Shown here piece after piece: positions 30,179-39,376 of a stretch of DNA of 64,000 nucleotides. Position 1 is the stretch's first letter. Every line of letters starts with the position of its first letter. Source of the stretch: Bacteroidia bacterium (GTDB lineage Bacteria > Bacteroidota > Bacteroidia > NS11-12g > UBA9320); NCBI GenBank assembly GCA_020849295.1, contig JADLGN010000040.1, forward strand, positions 1-64,000, given 5' to 3'. The position numbers were made by a program, and so were the translations under genes. A model generated the notes under the pieces. It worked only from the letters and a program-made list of their open reading frames with translations, was not told the origin of the DNA and did no database searches.

Positions 30179-31522
30179 ATGACAACATGGTTATCAAAAT
30201 GGGAACCCGAAGATAATTCGTTTTGGGAAAGTGAAGGTAAGAAGATTGCATGGAAAACTTTAATTTTTACAACAATTTCTCTTACTTTATCGTTTGCTAC
30301 TTGGTTTATGGTAAGTGCCATAGTAGTAAAACTTCCGGGTATTGGATTTAAATTTACCACTAATCAATTATTCTGGCTTGCTGCCATGCCAGGCTTGGCA
30401 GGAGGCACACTTAGGATAATTCACACTTTTTTACTACCAATTTACGGCACAAGACACGTAGTAACATTTGCTACTGCTTTAAAATTAATTCCATGCTTAG
30501 GACTTGGTTTTGCAGTGATGAATCCCTCAACACCTTTCTGGGTATTTTTAGTTTTAGCTTTTACTTGCGGTTTTGGTGGAGGAGATTTTTCTTCTTTTAT
30601 GCCAAGCACAAATTTGTTTTTTCCAAAAAGACTAAAAGGGACAGCCTTAGGTATTCAAGCTGGTATAGGCAATTTTGGGGTTAGTCTTGCTCAGTTTATG
30701 ACACCTGCTTTACTTGGTTTAGGAATTTGTGGTGCTTCACAAACTTTTACAAAAATTGACCCTAAAACTAAAGAAATATTAGGTGAATCGCAAGTGTATC
30801 TTCAAAATGCTTCATTTTGGTATGTGCCATTGGTAATAGTAGTAGCAGTTTTGTGTTGGTATTATTTAAAGAGTATTCCTATTAAAGCATCATTCAAAGA
30901 ACAACTTGATATTTTTAAAGAAAAGCACACTTGGTTTTGCACAATTACATATTTTATGACATTTGGCACTTTTGCCGGACTTTCAGCAGCATTTCCACTT
31001 ATGATGAAAACAATTTATGGGGGATTTGAAGGTGCCCCCGATCCTCTTAAATACGCATTTTATGGCCCATTAATTGGCTCTGCAGCTAGAGTATTGTTTG
31101 GTTTTATTTCTGACAGAACAGGCGGCGCAATTCTTACTACTATTACAGGACTTGGCATATTAGCAGGTTCAGTTATGCTTATAACAATGGGCTTATTAAC
31201 TCCCGAAAGTATGGATCAATTTCCAATGTTTGTTTCTGTAATGCTTGGATTATTTTTCTTTACAGGTATTGGAAACGCAGCCACTTTCCGTCAGTTTCCA
31301 ATAATTTTTGGTCATAACCCTCGTCAGGCTGCAGGTGTAATTGGATGGACTGCCGCTGTTGCTGCTTATGGTCCTTTTATATTTTCTTTGTTAATAGGTT
31401 CAATAATTGGAGCAACAGGTTCAGCAAAAGGATTCTTCTACGGGCTTATAGTTTTTACTATTATTGCTACTTTTATCAATTGGAAATTTTATAATAGAAA
31501 AGGTTGCGAAAAACCTTGTTAA
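30179..31522 (+). CDS. NarK-type MFS nitrate/nitrite transporter (second copy, no insert)
   Basis: FTCGFGGGDFSSFMPSTNLFFPKRLKGTALGIQAGIGNFGVSLAQFMTPALLGLG; PGLAGGTLRI. Confidence 0.9.
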   Translation: MTTWLSKWEPEDNSFWESEGKKIAWKTLIFTTISLTLSFATWFMVSAIVVKLPGIGFKFTTNQLFWLAAMPGLAGGTLRIIHTFLLPIYGTRHVVTFATALKLIPCLGLGFAVMNPSTPFWVFLVLAFTCGFGGGDFSSFMPSTNLFFPKRLKGTALGIQAGIGNFGVSLAQFMTPALLGLGICGASQTFTKIDPKTKEILGESQVYLQNASFWYVPLVIVVAVLCWYYLKSIPIKASFKEQLDIFKEKHTWFCTITYFMTFGTFAGLSAAFPLMMKTIYGGFEGAPDPLKYAFYGPLIGSAARVLFGFISDRTGGAILTTITGLGILAGSVMLITMGLLTPESMDQFPMFVSVMLGLFFFTGIGNAATFRQFPIIFGHNPRQAAGVIGWTAAVAAYGPFIFSLLIGSIIGATGSAKGFFYGLIVFTIIATFINWKFYNRKGCEKPC

Positions 31523-31597
31523 GGTTGATATTTGCAAATGATTTTTTTAAACAAAAATTTAAACATAATAACATAAAAATTTGTTGATATAAGTAAC

Positions 31598-32281
31598 ATG
31601 GACAATAACAATAATATATTTTCAGAAACAGACTATTTAAAGAGAAATGTAGAAAAAGATACAGATGGGAAACCTGAGTATTCGCCAATGGATCCGCCCG
31701 ACGCTTACCGTCCGCCAAATATGGAAAAAGTGGATTACGACCTATTACCTGCTTTCCTAAAGCACTTAACTGACGAACATAAATTGATAATGTCAGAACT
31801 TGAAAAATTTGAAGCAACTCTAATAGAAATAAGAAAAGAAGGAGTAAGTAAAGAAAGAAATGGAAAACTTGGAGAGTTTTTTAAATTTCTTGATGAAATT
31901 ATTGTTTTGCATCATCTAAAAGAAGAAAGAGTTTTGTTTCCTGTATTACATGACAGACTTATAGACATAGGGGAAAAAAGCCAGGGAGATGTTCCTGAAA
32001 CAGCTATAGATATGCTCGAAAATGACCACATTAAAACTATGCAGCTTACAACACTTGCATTTAGTTTAATGGGAATTTCTTCACGATTGACAGATGTTTC
32101 TTCAAGAGCATTACTGATTGATACTTCTATAGAACAATCAAATTTGCTGATAGAGTTGCTAAGGCTACATATTTTCAGAGAAGAAAATGTTGTTCTCCCA
32201 TTAGCTGTTAAACATCTTAATGAAAATGATTTTCAGCTAATGAATGATAGGTTGTTCAAATATTTTACAGAAAAAGTATAA
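31598..32281 (+). CDS. Hemerythrin (HHE) domain protein
   Basis: LKHLTDEHKLIMSELEKFE...VLHHLKEERVLFPVLHDR...LENDHIKTMQ...LLRLHIFREENVVLPLAVKHL. Confidence 0.85.
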   Translation: MDNNNNIFSETDYLKRNVEKDTDGKPEYSPMDPPDAYRPPNMEKVDYDLLPAFLKHLTDEHKLIMSELEKFEATLIEIRKEGVSKERNGKLGEFFKFLDEIIVLHHLKEERVLFPVLHDRLIDIGEKSQGDVPETAIDMLENDHIKTMQLTTLAFSLMGISSRLTDVSSRALLIDTSIEQSNLLIELLRLHIFREENVVLPLAVKHLNENDFQLMNDRLFKYFTEKV

Positions 32282-32283
32282 AA

Positions 32284-33267
32284 ATGCTGATTGACAATTT
32301 TTCGAGAATTCATAATTATTTACGTATTTCAATTACAGATAAATGTAATCTGAGATGCTCGTATTGCATATCAGAAGATTTGCCTCATGGTTATTTTGCA
32401 AATCAGATAAAAATGAGTTCGGAAGAAATTGAAAAAATTGCTTCAGTTTTTGTAAAACTTGGTGTAAATAAAATAAGAATTACAGGAGGTGAGCCTCTTG
32501 TAAGAAAAGATGCTGAAAAGATATTAAGAAATCTGGCAAAATTTCCGGTAGAACTTGTAATTACTACAAATGGAGTTTTTGTTGATGAATTTATTAATGT
32601 TTTTAAAGAAATAGGTATAAAATCTGTAAATGTAAGTCTTGATACACTTAAAAAAGACAGATTTATTGAAATTACAAGACGTGATGAATTTGTAAGAGTA
32701 AAAAACAATATTGATTTACTTCTTGAAAATAATTTTCATGTAAAAGTAAATGCAGTTCTCCAAAGAGGCATAAATGATGACGAAATAATAGATTTTATTG
32801 ACTGGACAAAAGACACACCTGTCCATGTAAGATTTATTGAATTTATGCCTTTTTCGGGGAACGATTGGCAAAATCACAAAGTTATTTCTCATAAACAAAC
32901 ATTAGATGAAATAAGTAAAAAATTTCATTTTATAGAATTGATAAATGAGAAAAACGATACTGCTAAAAAGTATTTTGTACCAAATCATAAAGGTACTTTT
33001 GCAATTATAAGTACAATGACACAGCCATTTTGCAGTACATGCAACAGGCTTAGACTTACCTCAGATGGCAAATTGTACAATTGTCTTTTTGGAAAAGAAG
33101 AAACAGACTTACTTACAGCTTTAAGAAATAATATAGACATCGAGCAATTGATAATAAATAATGTAAAAAATAAATACTTTATGCTGGGCGGGAATAACGA
33201 AAATGAAAATTGGGGAATTAAAAATATTGATACCCGTAAGAAAAGTATGATAAATATAGGAGGGTAA
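32284..33267 (+). CDS. moaA: GTP 3',8-cyclase (radical SAM)
   Basis: YLRISITDKCNLRCSYC...IRITGGEPLVRKD...PFCSTCNRLRLTSDGKLYNCLFG; C-terminal GG. Confidence 0.95.
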   Translation: MLIDNFSRIHNYLRISITDKCNLRCSYCISEDLPHGYFANQIKMSSEEIEKIASVFVKLGVNKIRITGGEPLVRKDAEKILRNLAKFPVELVITTNGVFVDEFINVFKEIGIKSVNVSLDTLKKDRFIEITRRDEFVRVKNNIDLLLENNFHVKVNAVLQRGINDDEIIDFIDWTKDTPVHVRFIEFMPFSGNDWQNHKVISHKQTLDEISKKFHFIELINEKNDTAKKYFVPNHKGTFAIISTMTQPFCSTCNRLRLTSDGKLYNCLFGKEETDLLTALRNNIDIEQLIINNVKNKYFMLGGNNENENWGIKNIDTRKKSMINIGG

Positions 33268-33286
33268 AAATTTTTTAAAAATCGTT

Positions 33287-34489
33287 ATGAAAAAAATTGC
33301 ATATCGTACAATGATAGACTCTGATAAAGCTTTAAAACTAATTTTAGATAAAACCCATTTATTAAAAAAAGAATCAAAAAACTTATATGATGCTTTAGAT
33401 TACTCAACATCAAACAATATTTACTCAAAAATTGATTTCCCCCCTTTTGATCAATCTGCAATGGATGGTTATGCTTTTAGATGGGAAGATTATATTTCAA
33501 ATAATAAAATTAAAATAAAAGGCGAAATACAGGCAGGTTCTTATTTTAATTCAAAAATTGATAAAAATATTGCAGTAAGGATATTTACAGGAGCTTCTGT
33601 ACCAAGCGGAGTTGATACTGTGGTAATGCAGGAAAATATAAAAGAAGAAAATGAAAATTTAATAATTAATGATAAAAACATTAAGCAAGGAAGTAATATA
33701 CGAAAACAAGGTTCGCAAACTCAAAAAGGTGTTCTTGCGTTGCCTGAAAAAACATATATAACCCCGGGTATAGCAGGATTTCTGGCCGGCTTAGGACAAT
33801 ATAAAATTAATGTAATAAAAAAGCCAAGAGTATGTATTATTACAACCGGCAAAGAACTTGTAAAACCTGGAGGTAAAATTTCAAAAAGTAAAATTTTCGA
33901 GAGTAATTCATTCTCTTTAAATGCAGCACTAAAACAATCCAATATTACTGACATCAATATATTTACAGTGGATGATATTCCTGAAATAATTGAAAACTGC
34001 ATTAATGAAAATTTAAGTAAATGCGATATAATGATAATTACCGGAGGGGTTTCTGTGGGAGATTACGATTTTGTTGTAGAATCATTGAACAAATGCAGAG
34101 TGAAAAAACAATTTCACAGAGTGAAGCAAAAACCAGGCAAACCATTATATTTCGGTACTTTTAAAAATTCGCTTGTTTTTGGATTGCCAGGAAACCCTTC
34201 AGCTGTACTTACATGTTATTATATTTATGTATTACCTGCAATTCTTAAAATGACAGGAAATCTGCATAGACATAACATAGAAACCATGCTACTAACAAAT
34301 GATTTTACTAAAAAAAGTGGGTTAACTTATTTTTTAAAAGGAAAGAAATGCAAAGATGGAGTAAAAGCACTTCATTCTCAAGAATCATATCAAATGAATT
34401 CTTTTGTTGAAGCAGATTGTATAATAAAACTTGATGAAGAAAGAGAAAAATATATAAAAGGAGATTTAGTAGAAGTAATAAGCATATAA
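33287..34489 (+). CDS. moeA: Molybdopterin molybdenumtransferase
   Basis: DFPPFDQSAMDGYAFRWEDY...RIFTGASVPSGVDTVVMQE...IMIITGGVSVGDYDFV...LVFGLPGNPSAVLTCYY. Confidence 0.95.
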   Translation: MKKIAYRTMIDSDKALKLILDKTHLLKKESKNLYDALDYSTSNNIYSKIDFPPFDQSAMDGYAFRWEDYISNNKIKIKGEIQAGSYFNSKIDKNIAVRIFTGASVPSGVDTVVMQENIKEENENLIINDKNIKQGSNIRKQGSQTQKGVLALPEKTYITPGIAGFLAGLGQYKINVIKKPRVCIITTGKELVKPGGKISKSKIFESNSFSLNAALKQSNITDINIFTVDDIPEIIENCINENLSKCDIMIITGGVSVGDYDFVVESLNKCRVKKQFHRVKQKPGKPLYFGTFKNSLVFGLPGNPSAVLTCYYIYVLPAILKMTGNLHRHNIETMLLTNDFTKKSGLTYFLKGKKCKDGVKALHSQESYQMNSFVEADCIIKLDEEREKYIKGDLVEVISI

Positions 34490-34492
34490 ATA

Positions 34493-34735
34493 TTGAAAAC
34501 TATATCGGTAAATGGAAATATTTGGCTTGAAATTTCAGGTTTAAAAATTGGCAAAGGAAGAGTTGATTTACTTGAAAATATTAAAAAATTCGGCTCAATT
34601 TCAGGATCATCAAAAAGTTTGAAGATTCCTTATAGAAAAGCTTGGGCAATGGTAATGGAAATAAACAAAAGTTCTAATAGAGAACTTTTTATTAAAACAA
34701 TTGGTGGCAATAATGGTGGTTACAGCAGAAGGTGA
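34493..34735 (+). CDS. ModE-like winged-helix protein, apparently frameshifted near 34715; C-terminal half continues in +1 frame to stop at 34815-34817
   Basis: Frame 0: GKGRVDLLENIKKFGSISGSSKSLKIPYRKAWAMVMEINKSSNRELFIKTIGGNNGG then off-pattern; +1 frame: VVTAEGENVLKTFYNMQKKFETFREKTISILNK*. Confidence 0.82.
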   Translation: MKTISVNGNIWLEISGLKIGKGRVDLLENIKKFGSISGSSKSLKIPYRKAWAMVMEINKSSNRELFIKTIGGNNGGYSRR

Positions 34736-34821
34736 AAATGTGCTGAAAACTTTTTATAATATGCAAAAAAAGTTTGAAACATTTAGAGAAAAAACAATTA
34801 GTATTCTTAATAAATAAAAAT

Positions 34822-35556
34822 TTGGATATAGCAGAAATAATATATTTTGCTTTACTGTTTTTAGTTGCTTTTTTGTATTCATCGGTTGGTCATGGAGGAG
34901 CAAGCGGATACCTTGCTTTGATGACTTTTTTTTCGGTGTCAACTACAGATGCAAGACAAACTGCTTTAATCCTTAATATTTTTGTTTCTCTTATAGCATT
35001 TATTCAATATTACCGAAGCGGAAATTTTAATATCAAACTTTTTATACCATTTGCTATAACCTCTATTCCGGCTGCTTTTGTGGGTGGTATGATAACATTA
35101 GACCCGGGTATTTATAAAAAAATTCTTGCTCTATTGCTTTTAATACCTTCAATAAAGTTGTTAAGCGAAACTCAGAATAATGAATTTAGAGAAAAACGAC
35201 AAAATTTTGTTTTATCGCTTTTTATAGGATTAGCAATAGGCTTTATTTCTGGTATAATTGGTATAGGAGGCGGAATAATACTTAGTCCGATAATTATAAT
35301 GTTAGGTTGGGGAAATTTGAAACAAACAGCCGCTGTATCTGCATTGTTTATATTTGTAAATTCAATTGCAGGAATATCAGGTATTGCTTCAAAAGGATTA
35401 AATTTAAGCAATAATTTAATGTTGATGGCAGCGATTGCTTTGTCAGGCGGCTTACTTGGTTCGTACATGGGAGCAATTAAACTTAACAATAAATCCCTTA
35501 AAGTAATTCTTGCTTTAGTTTTGATAATTGCATCAGTTAAATTATTTATAACATAG
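34822..35556 (+). CDS. TauE/SafE family permease
   Basis: LLFLVAFLYSSVGHGGASGYLALMTFFSV...GLAIGFISGIIGIGGGIILSPIIIMLGW; TTG at 34822 preferred over the ORF-track start 34774, which overlaps the shifted ModE frame. Confidence 0.85.
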   Translation: MDIAEIIYFALLFLVAFLYSSVGHGGASGYLALMTFFSVSTTDARQTALILNIFVSLIAFIQYYRSGNFNIKLFIPFAITSIPAAFVGGMITLDPGIYKKILALLLLIPSIKLLSETQNNEFREKRQNFVLSLFIGLAIGFISGIIGIGGGIILSPIIIMLGWGNLKQTAAVSALFIFVNSIAGISGIASKGLNLSNNLMLMAAIALSGGLLGSYMGAIKLNNKSLKVILALVLIIASVKLFIT

Positions 35557-35559
35557 AAA

Positions 35560-35793
35560 ATGAGTTTAAAAATTTTGTTTTTCGGACAGTTGACAGATTT
35601 TGTAAAAAAAAGTGAAATTAATTCAGATTATTATAGTGATACTCGAGAATTGATTAATTTTTTAGAAACAGAATATCCTCAACTTAAAAATATTAAATAT
35701 TCTGTTTCGGTAAATAATACAATAGTAAATGAAATTTATAAACTCAAAGAAAATGACGAAATAGCATTACTTCCACCATTTTCAGGGGGATAA
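35560..35793 (+). CDS. moaD: Molybdopterin synthase sulfur-carrier subunit
   Basis: 77 aa ubiquitin-like, LKENDEIALLPPFSGG* terminal GG. Confidence 0.93.
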   Translation: MSLKILFFGQLTDFVKKSEINSDYYSDTRELINFLETEYPQLKNIKYSVSVNNTIVNEIYKLKENDEIALLPPFSGG

Positions 35794-35799
35794 AAAATA

Positions 35800-36912
35800 A
35801 TGAAAGAATTAAATCTTCACAGATATCAAAGACAAATTTTACTTGACAAGTTTGGTGATGAAACTCAAATAAAGTTGTTGAGTTCTAAAATACTTGTATG
35901 CGGTGCAGGCGGACTTGGGAGCCCGGCTTTGTTGTATCTTGCTGCAGCAGGAGTTGGCACCATTGGAATAGTTGATTTTGATATTGTTGATTTGAGCAAT
36001 CTTCAAAGACAAATTATTTATAATAACAACGATATTGGTAAACCTAAAGCAAAAACAGCTGTCAAAAAACTAAAAGAACTAAACCCTGAAATAAATTTAA
36101 TTGAACATGCCGAAGCAATAACAAACCAAAATGCTCTTGATATAATATCTCAATATGACCTTGTACTCGATGGAACTGATAATTTTGAAACTCGTTATTT
36201 AATAAACGATGCATGTGTTTTGCTTGACAAGCCATTAATATATGGAGCAGTTCTTAAATTTGAGGGTCAAGTTGGGGTTTTTAATTTTAAATCAAAAGAA
36301 ACAGAATATACAACTAACTACCGCGATTTGTTTCCAACTCCTCCGGATCCTAAATTTACAACTTCTTGTAATGAAGCAGGAGTATTAGGCGTTTTGCCAG
36401 GTGTAATTGGCACAATGCAAGCTACCGAAGCAATCAAATTAATTTCAGGCATCGGTGTGCCCTTGTCTAATCAGATTTTGACATATAATGCACTTGAAAA
36501 TTCATTTTATAAATTAAATATTAAACCAAACCAAAACACCAAAAATGAAATGCCTTTATCTAAAGAACAATTTTTAAAATTTGACTACAACTGGTTTTGC
36601 AATTCAACTAAAAGGATTGATGAAATAGATATTTACGATTTGAATAACCTGATAAAATCTGAAAAGTTAACAATAATTGATATAAGAGAAGAAGGAGAAA
36701 AGCCCGACACAAATGACTTTGAATATTTAAAAATACCAATGTCGAGAATTTACGAATATTTGATAGATTTTAATACCACAAACAAGATAATTTTATTTTG
36801 CCAAACAGGTAAGAGAAGTCTTTATTTAACTGAAGTTTTAAAAGAAGAAATGCCCGAAAATACTATATATAGCCTAAAAGGAGGTATAGTGGATTGGGTA
36901 AAACATAATTAA
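35800..36912 (+). CDS. moeB: MoeB/ThiF-type adenylyltransferase with C-terminal rhodanese domain
   Basis: RYQRQILLDKFGDETQIKLLSSKILVCGAGGLGSPALLYLAAAGVGTIGIVD; rhodanese loop ILFCQTGKRSLYL. Confidence 0.93.
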   Translation: MKELNLHRYQRQILLDKFGDETQIKLLSSKILVCGAGGLGSPALLYLAAAGVGTIGIVDFDIVDLSNLQRQIIYNNNDIGKPKAKTAVKKLKELNPEINLIEHAEAITNQNALDIISQYDLVLDGTDNFETRYLINDACVLLDKPLIYGAVLKFEGQVGVFNFKSKETEYTTNYRDLFPTPPDPKFTTSCNEAGVLGVLPGVIGTMQATEAIKLISGIGVPLSNQILTYNALENSFYKLNIKPNQNTKNEMPLSKEQFLKFDYNWFCNSTKRIDEIDIYDLNNLIKSEKLTIIDIREEGEKPDTNDFEYLKIPMSRIYEYLIDFNTTNKIILFCQTGKRSLYLTEVLKEEMPENTIYSLKGGIVDWVKHN

Positions 36913-36918
36913 AAAATA

Positions 36919-37362
36919 ATGAAAGAAAGAAAAATAAAAAATGTATTTGTTGAAGGTGCAATAAAACCCGAATTTATAGCCGAATCAATAGCGAAACACA
37001 ACACAAAACACAATATCGGGGCACACGGTATTTTTCTCGGTCAGGTGAGAAATGATGTAATTGAGGGAAATATAGTAAAGTCAATTGAATATACAGCTTA
37101 TAATGAAATGGCTCTTAACAAATTTCATGAGATTAGAAATGATGTTTTTGAAAAATACAATATAGAATGTATGCACATTTATCATAGCTTAGGAAAAGTG
37201 AATACAGGCGAAATTTGCCTGTTTGTATTTACTTCATCTGTGCATCGCAAAGAAGCGGTAAAGGCATGTGAGTATGCAGTAGAAAGAATAAAAGCCGATG
37301 TTCCTGTTTGGGGTAAAGAAATTTTTGAAAACGAGAAATATAATTGGAAAGTAAATAATTAA
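36919..37362 (+). CDS. moaE: Molybdopterin synthase catalytic subunit
   Basis: GAHGIFLGQVRNDV...IEYTAYNEMA...IYHSLGKVNTGEICLFVFTSSVHRKEAVKACEYAVERIKADVPVWGKE. Confidence 0.95.
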   Translation: MKERKIKNVFVEGAIKPEFIAESIAKHNTKHNIGAHGIFLGQVRNDVIEGNIVKSIEYTAYNEMALNKFHEIRNDVFEKYNIECMHIYHSLGKVNTGEICLFVFTSSVHRKEAVKACEYAVERIKADVPVWGKEIFENEKYNWKVNN

Positions 37363-37368
37363 AAAAAA

Positions 37369-38283
37369 ATGATTGATATAACAAATAAAATAAAAACACT
37401 TCGTCAGGCAGTAGCTCAAGCAACTGTAAAAGTTGGTTCAATTGATACAATTGAAGTAATAAAAAACAAACAAGTTCCAAAAGGCAATATTTTTGAAGCA
37501 AGTAAAATTGCCGGATTGTTTGCAGTAAAACGCACAAGTGACATGATACCTGATTGTCATCCATTGCCGGTTGAGTTTACTTCTGTAACACATAGAATAG
37601 AAGGATTAGAAATAATTACAGAAGTAGAAGTTCATACAATATATCGCACCGGAGTAGAGGTAGAAGCTATGCACGGAGCATCGGTAGTTGCACTAACTAT
37701 GTATGATATGCTAAAGCCAATTGATAAAAATATTGAAATTTTAAATATTAAACTACTAAGCAAAAAAGGAGGAAAATCGCAGTACAAAGACAAGTTTGGC
37801 AAAATACTTACATCGTCTGTTATTGTGTGTTCAGATAGTATATCAGCAGGGCAAAAGCACGACAAGGCAGGAAAAGCAATAATTAACAAACTCGAAAAAT
37901 GCAATGTAAGCAATGACGAATATATAATAATTCCAGATAATATTTCTAAAATTCAAGATGAAGTAAAAAGATTGTGTAGTAAGAAAAATGATTTGGTAAT
38001 TATTACTGGCGGTACAGGATTATCAAAAACTGATGTTACCCCCGAAGCATTAAAACCACTATTGGAAAGAGAAATTCCTGGAATAGCAGAAGCGGCACGA
38101 AATTATGGACAAAATATGATGCCTTACTCAATGTTATCAAGAAGTATTGCAGGACAAATAGGCAATACATTAGTAATAGCATTGCCAGGCTCTACACGTG
38201 GGGCACAAGAAAGTATGGATGCTTTGTTTCCTTATGTTTTGCATATTTTTAAATTAAACGAAAAATTACCTCATGGAAATTAG
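37369..38283 (+). CDS. moaCB: Bifunctional MoaC-MoaB fusion (cyclic pyranopterin phosphate synthase / MoaB-Mog domain)
   Basis: MoaC: MIPDCHPLPVEFTSV...VEVEAMHGASVVALTMYDMLK; MoaB: VIVCSDSISAGQKHDKAG...VIITGGTGLSKTDVTPEALKPLLEREIPGIAEA. Confidence 0.94.
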   Translation: MIDITNKIKTLRQAVAQATVKVGSIDTIEVIKNKQVPKGNIFEASKIAGLFAVKRTSDMIPDCHPLPVEFTSVTHRIEGLEIITEVEVHTIYRTGVEVEAMHGASVVALTMYDMLKPIDKNIEILNIKLLSKKGGKSQYKDKFGKILTSSVIVCSDSISAGQKHDKAGKAIINKLEKCNVSNDEYIIIPDNISKIQDEVKRLCSKKNDLVIITGGTGLSKTDVTPEALKPLLEREIPGIAEAARNYGQNMMPYSMLSRSIAGQIGNTLVIALPGSTRGAQESMDALFPYVLHIFKLNEKLPHGN

Positions 38284-39376
38284 TACAGCACCAATAAAAA
38301 GGGTTATATTATTTTCTATTGTAATAGCTGTAATAATTTCATGTAATAAAAAGTTTGAACAAAGTAAGGCAATAAAGCAAGACATTACTGAGTCAGTATT
38401 TGCCACAGGTGTAATAAAAAGTGTAAATCAATATCAGGTTTTTTCAAATTCAAATGGAATTATTGAAAAAATTTATGTCAAAGAAGGTGATTTATTAAAT
38501 GAGAATCAGCCTATATTGAAGGTTACAAATGAAACCGTTTTATTAAATTCTGAAAATGCAAAACTTGCTGCTGAATATAATGATATTAGCCGAAATACTG
38601 AAAAACTTGAAGAATTGAAATCAAATATTGAATTTTTAAAATCTAAGCTAAAAACCGATTCGTTAATGTACATACGCCAGCAAAATCTATGGGAAAATAA
38701 CATTGGAAGTAAAATAGAACTTGAAAAAATGGAATTGAATTTTAAAAACTCAAAAACAGCTTTGGAATCTGCTTATTTAAGGTACAAAGACCTAAAGAAG
38801 CAATTGTCGCTTATTTCAAATCAATCAAAAAATAACTATAAAATAAACAATGAAATTTTTAATGATTTTACTGTTAAAAGCCGAATAAAAGGCAAAATTT
38901 ACAGTTTATTGAAAAAAGAAGGTGAAATGGTAAATGTGCAAACACCTGTTGCGGTAATTGGCAGTGCTGATTCATTTATTATTGAGCTTCAAATAGATGA
39001 GTATGATATAGCAAAAGTTAAAATTGGACAAGAAGTTTTTGTAATTATGGATAGTTATAATTCAAAAGTTTTTCAAGCAGTAGTAAGCAGAATTTATCCA
39101 GCAATGAATGAAAGAACACGTTCTTTCACTTTAGAAGCTGTTTTTATAAATCCACCTAATGTGTTGTATCCGAATATAACTGCCGAAGCCAATATTGTGA
39201 TTAATACAATTAAAAATGCAGTAACTATTGATAGAAAATATCTGGTGAACGATTCATTTGTGTATATTTCAAAAAAAGAAAAAATAAAAGTAAAAACAGG
39301 TTTGCAGGATCTACAAAAAATACAGATTATAAGCGGACTTAAAGAAAATGAAGAAATATACATACCGCTCAAATGA
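38273..39376 (+). CDS. HlyD/MacA-like periplasmic adaptor, probable lipoprotein
   Basis: N-term VIAVIISCNKK lipobox; GIIEKIYVKEGDLLNENQPILKV; FTVKSRIKGKIYSLLKKEGEMVNVQTPVAVI. Confidence 0.85.
   Translation: MEISTAPIKRVILFSIVIAVIISCNKKFEQSKAIKQDITESVFATGVIKSVNQYQVFSNSNGIIEKIYVKEGDLLNENQPILKVTNETVLLNSENAKLAAEYNDISRNTEKLEELKSNIEFLKSKLKTDSLMYIRQQNLWENNIGSKIELEKMELNFKNSKTALESAYLRYKDLKKQLSLISNQSKNNYKINNEIFNDFTVKSRIKGKIYSLLKKEGEMVNVQTPVAVIGSADSFIIELQIDEYDIAKVKIGQEVFVIMDSYNSKVFQAVVSRIYPAMNERTRSFTLEAVFINPPNVLYPNITAEANIVINTIKNAVTIDRKYLVNDSFVYISKKEKIKVKTGLQDLQKIQIISGLKENEEIYIPLK

Noticed and set aside
31476-31817. 113-aa minus-strand ORF over the narK2/hemerythrin junction
   Set aside because: Overlaps two well-supported plus-strand genes; no domain features.
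37229-37564. 111-aa Leu/Gln-rich minus-strand ORF
   Set aside because: Antisense across the moaE/moaC junction; low complexity only.
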